Shown here one piece after another: positions 6,127 through 8,548 of a DNA stretch of 8,548 nt. Made by a program: the position numbers and the translations under genes. Under the pieces are notes generated by a model. That model was not told the DNA's origin. It was given only the letters and a program-made list of their open reading frames with translations, and did not search any database. Source of the stretch: an uncultured Clostridia bacterium (GTDB lineage: Bacteria > Bacillota > Clostridia > Oscillospirales > CAG-272); NCBI GenBank assembly GCA_937895775.1, contig CALBLD010000284.1:1-8548 (forward strand), written 5' to 3'. Numbering within the stretch: position 1 is the stretch's first letter; every line of letters begins with the position of its first letter.

Positions 6127-7076
6127 TACAGGTCACCGCTCCTTCTTGTCTCTTTCGGGCGAAGAAAAAGAATAACGAGGAAGGACACGAACAAAAAAAC
6201 CGAAGCATAGCTGAGCAGTGCGTTGAGAAGCAGAAATGTCGTATTCTCCGCAAGTTTTGACCCTTCAATCGAAGTCAGAAATCCGGGCAGACTTGCGAGA
6301 TTGAAGCCGAAATGCGCAAGAACCGAGGCATAAAGTGAATTGCATTTCACAAATATCGCCCCGAGGACAAATCCGAGGCAGGAAGCATAAACCGCCTGAA
6401 CAATATTACCGTGTATGACCCCGAAGATCACTCCGACAAGTCCGATCGCAAGCCAATCAGGCATAGCGCGTCTGAACCTGGTCAGCATGAAGCCTCTGAA
6501 TACCAGTTCCTCGACGATCGGTGCGAGTATCACGCCCGCTATTATATACGGAATGATTCCTCCCATGGTATACACCGTGGTTGCCTCCGCATAGTCCTCA
6601 AATATCTCGGGCGGCAGTATCTCGGTAACATAGGCGAACACGATATTGAGCGCATAATTTGCCGTAAATCCTATACCGAGAGCAAGCAGGCACTCAATCC
6701 GCGGAACTTTATTGAAAAGCATCATATTGTCTTCCCTGCCGGGAGATTTTCTCACAAGCAGTACAAACAATGCCGCCGCTCCGATAACAAGCAGATCCAC
6801 GAAGATCATTATAAGCATTGAATTTTTATTGATTACTCCGGTGATATACTCCGCCGCCGCGTTCGGATCGATATCCGCCGTTTTCATATAGTACAGAGCG
6901 GAAACTACAACCGCCGCCGCAAATTCCACTGCAAGCTGTATTGCGAAATATCCGCCGAAAAAGCCGACACCCTTAAGAATCGAAATGATCTTCGGTTCCT
7001 TTTTTATCTGCGCACAAGCAGGGGTACCGCCATCGGCACGGTAATCAATGCCGTTTGTATTATTTTCTCCGTTCAT
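6126..7076 (-). CDS. CPBP-family intramembrane glutamic protease (CAAX/Abi type)
   Basis: This 316-residue polytopic membrane protein carries the three CPBP (Rce1-like) motifs: E189-E190-x3-R194 (EELVFRGF), F218-x3-H222 (FGVIHG) and H255-x3-N259 (HFGFN). These residues form the buried active site, so it should be catalytically competent. A hydrophilic N-terminus of about 30 residues, ending in a Lys-rich stretch, precedes roughly eight hydrophobic segments, including 36-62, 87-108, 128-153, 170-188, 209-226, 230-243 and 284-310. CPBP proteins include prenyl-protein proteases, bacteriocin immunity or maturation factors, and regulators of membrane signalling. The substrate here cannot be read from sequence. 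The ATG (7076-7074) overlaps the previous stop as ATGA, and AAAGGGGAGA at 7090-7081 is a strong ribosome site. The preceding and following genes both encode small membrane proteins that could be partners. Confidence 0.9.
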   Translation of the reverse strand: MNGENNTNGIDYRADGGTPACAQIKKEPKIISILKGVGFFGGYFAIQLAVEFAAAVVVSALYYMKTADIDPNAAAEYITGVINKNSMLIMIFVDLLVIGAAALFVLLVRKSPGREDNMMLFNKVPRIECLLALGIGFTANYALNIVFAYVTEILPPEIFEDYAEATTVYTMGGIIPYIIAGVILAPIVEELVFRGFMLTRFRRAMPDWLAIGLVGVIFGVIHGNIVQAVYASCLGFVLGAIFVKCNSLYASVLAHFGFNLASLPGFLTSIEGSKLAENTTFLLLNALLSYASVFLFVSFLVILFLRPKETRRSGDL

Positions 7077-7522
7077 ACTGTCTCCCCTTTTTTCGAACGC
7101 GAACGTTCATAAATCTTTTTTGACATCCTTCTCATACAGCATATTATCGTCACTGCCGAGAAAAACGAGCTGGCCGCACTTATCCCCACGACCACCCTTG
7201 CAAACTGCTTTGTGAACAGGATAAGCGATCTGTCCGACAGATCGGTCAGAAGCAGGCAGATAAGAAGTACCGAAACAAGAGCAGCCGCAACCGTCGGCAG
7301 ACTTAAAAGAAGCTGCCTGTCGCTTACGAATTTCGGGATAAAAAAAACGGATTCAATGAGAACCGACAGCGAAAGAACCGCCATCAGGGTCTTTGACATA
7401 TCATGATCGATAAATGCCATTGCGCTGTTGAAATGGTTTGTTATCGAAAGTGTCAACAGTGTCAGCGACATTGCGACGATCAGGTGCGCAAGCACATACA
7501 GTGCCGAACGTACACATTTCAT
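7073..7522 (-). CDS. Small four-helix membrane protein, unrecognised family
   Basis: The 149-residue product is hydrophobic, with likely transmembrane segments at about 7-28, 44-64, 72-93 and 106-130. The C-terminal tail is very basic (MRRMSKK, then RSRSKKGE), which by the positive-inside rule puts it in the cytoplasm. I cannot assign a family or function. The ATG at 7522-7520 comes one base after the stop of the phosphodiester glycosidase gene (TGAAATG), and AAAGGA at 7539-7534 lies 11 nt upstream. Its last four bases overlap the CPBP protease start (ATGA). The packing indicates cotranscription and translational coupling with both neighbours. It resembles the 180-residue gene downstream in size and helix number, but I saw no clear sequence similarity by eye. 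Confidence 0.8.
   Translation of the reverse strand: MKCVRSALYVLAHLIVAMSLTLLTLSITNHFNSAMAFIDHDMSKTLMAVLSLSVLIESVFFIPKFVSDRQLLLSLPTVAAALVSVLLICLLLTDLSDRSLILFTKQFARVVVGISAASSFFSAVTIICCMRRMSKKIYERSRSKKGETV
7226..7244. repeat. 19-bp perfect palindrome inside the 149-residue membrane protein gene
   Basis: CGATCTGTC (7226-7234), a single C (7235) and GACAGATCG (7236-7244) form a perfect inverted repeat with 9-bp arms. It is in coding sequence (LTDLSDRS on the minus strand). Its one-base centre suits a dimer-binding site better than an RNA hairpin, but codon constraint could also produce it. Confidence 0.6.
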
Positions 7523-7523
7523 T

Positions 7524-8548
7524 TCAGCCGTTTTCCTTTCTGATTTCTCCGATACAGATGATATCGCTTATATATCTTTCGGAACCGTTGCCGTTTGCGA
7601 CCTTCACGAGCATATCTCCTCTGTACCATGCATAAGTGGAAGCACCGCCGTCAAGGTTATATGCCACCGTGCAGCCGACACCTTCCATAATCTTTGCCAG
7701 CACGTCAAGATTTACCCCGACTCCGTGTTCCGCTTTTTCCTTATCGTATCTGTAACCGTTTACTGCGGCAAGCACATAGTGACCCGGTTCGACGCAGCCG
7801 ATCGCCGCGCGTGGATTGAATCTCCACACATCGGAATTTATATTCTCCAACGCTTTACCGTCATCGCCGATAAGTTCGGGACCGAAACTCCATATCTGAT
7901 ACGGACCCTTGGCGGCAATCGAATCCCAGTTATATTCTTCGGGAGTGATCGTCTCCATACTGCCATCCCAATAGAGGACACATATATCGCTCGTTATATA
8001 GTCGGATTTTCTTACCACAGTCCCGTTTCTCACAACTATGCGCTTTGACTGATCGAAACCGTAGTAAAGATCTCCGCTTATTGCGGCGATCGTCTCGACA
8101 AGGTTGTTTGACTGCTTTGTATACGAAACAAGCTCGGTCATCGGAACATATTGTGAGGTATACTGAGTATAAAGATTTTCGATATTACGCACGTACACAT
8201 CGATGATATAATACACGACATGCTGTTCCGTTGCCGCATAGCCCTTTTTGTACGACTGCATTATCTCACCGTCAAATGAGGTCAGCGTCATATAGACATT
8301 ATGGCTTCTGTAACTGTTATCGGTAATCGTAACGCTGTCGTCTGCCGAGAAAAGCATGCCGAATCTTTCACCGAAATCCCCCGACATATCATATGTCGGC
8401 TCGGGATCACCGGTATCCGGCGGATTGCCGGTAACACCCCCGGTAAGCGGCGGTCTTGTAACCGGCTGCACTGTTGAAAATCCCGGAGATGTGGTCTTCG
8501 GCGGCTTTGTAAAAATATTGCCGTCCGTCGTAACGGCAGACCCACCGC
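7524..8548 (-). CDS. Phosphodiester glycosidase (NAGPA-domain) protein, N-terminus outside the window
   Basis: The frame is open through the right edge and ends at TGA 7526-7524, giving 340 residues; a GTG at 8471 is only an internal codon. The first 55 or so residues are a Thr/Pro/Gly-rich linker (pieces such as KPPKTTSPG and PPDTGDPEP), typical of an extracellular spacer, so a signal peptide or membrane anchor probably lies upstream. The C-terminal part matches the phosphodiester glycosidase family (NAGPA, Pfam DUF2233). It has an AAIGCVEPGHYVLAAVNG segment, then NLDGGAS (D299-S303 from the first complete codon) and a closing SERYISDIICIG strand. Mammalian members remove GlcNAc from phosphodiesters; bacterial ones are linked to exopolysaccharide or cell-wall glycan metabolism. 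Substrate here is unknown. It is the first visible gene of the four-gene operon. Confidence 0.85.
   Translation of the reverse strand, partial: GGSAVTTDGNIFTKPPKTTSPGFSTVQPVTRPPLTGGVTGNPPDTGDPEPTYDMSGDFGERFGMLFSADDSVTITDNSYRSHNVYMTLTSFDGEIMQSYKKGYAATEQHVVYYIIDVYVRNIENLYTQYTSQYVPMTELVSYTKQSNNLVETIAAISGDLYYGFDQSKRIVVRNGTVVRKSDYITSDICVLYWDGSMETITPEEYNWDSIAAKGPYQIWSFGPELIGDDGKALENINSDVWRFNPRAAIGCVEPGHYVLAAVNGYRYDKEKAEHGVGVNLDVLAKIMEGVGCTVAYNLDGGASTYAWYRGDMLVKVANGNGSERYISDIICIGEIRKENG
8381..8399. repeat. 19-bp perfect palindrome inside the glycosidase gene
   Basis: CCGACATAT (8381-8389), a single C (8390) and ATATGTCGG (8391-8399) form a perfect inverted repeat with 9-bp arms. It encodes TYDMSG at the junction of the linker and the folded domain on the minus strand. 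It has the same arm and centre lengths as the palindrome at 7226-7244 but a different sequence. Confidence 0.6.

Noticed and set aside
7428..8048. 206-codon open frame on the plus strand
   Set aside because: It runs antisense across the glycosidase gene and the start of the next operon gene, and the minus-strand products carry recognisable motifs and good ribosome sites. Long antisense frames are expected with this codon usage.

Overview
The window looks like a chromosomal segment of an uncultured, mid-GC Firmicute, probably a gut-type Clostridia. This is inferred from consensus sigma-A-type promoters, purine-rich Shine-Dalgarno sites, a Thr-rich lipoprotein linker and the gene families present. 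No 16S or other taxonomic marker is present, so the assignment is tentative. There are nine protein-coding genes (two cut by the window edges). I saw no tRNA, rRNA, CRISPR array, insertion sequence or phage gene.

Layout, left to right. (i) 1-192 is the C-terminal end of a repeat-containing protein, closed by a strong hairpin terminator. (ii) 268-2796 is a promoter-driven, plus-strand pair: mtaB (tRNA ms2t6A37 methylthiotransferase) followed by alr (alanine racemase). (iii) 2802-2840 is a terminator shared with the convergent minus-strand gene at 2835-3650, an SGNH/GDSL-type lipoprotein esterase with a perfect TTGACA-17-TATAAT promoter. (iv) Divergent from that promoter is metG (3929-5536, methionyl-tRNA synthetase) with its own promoter and a roughly 125-nt leader. 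The leader holds a hairpin and a possible 16-codon upstream ORF whose stop overlaps the metG start. (v) 5551-5586 is a second terminator shared between convergent units. (vi) 8548-5584 is a tightly packed minus-strand cluster of four genes: a phosphodiester glycosidase (NAGPA-domain) protein cut by the window edge, a four-helix membrane protein, a CPBP-family intramembrane protease and a second four-helix membrane protein. Junctions are 1 nt apart or overlap by 4 nt and 1 nt, so the genes are very likely cotranscribed and translationally coupled.

How it fits together. The plus strand carries housekeeping functions: tRNA modification, D-alanine supply for peptidoglycan and tRNA charging. The minus strand carries envelope functions: a secreted lipid-anchored hydrolase, and an operon joining a likely extracellular glycan-active enzyme to an intramembrane protease and two unrecognised membrane proteins. 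That operon is the least explained part of the window and the best candidate for an undescribed system, although nothing in the sequence fixes its function. Lesser curiosities are a 20-bp in-frame direct repeat in the first gene, two 19-bp perfect palindromes inside operon coding regions, and the metG leader.
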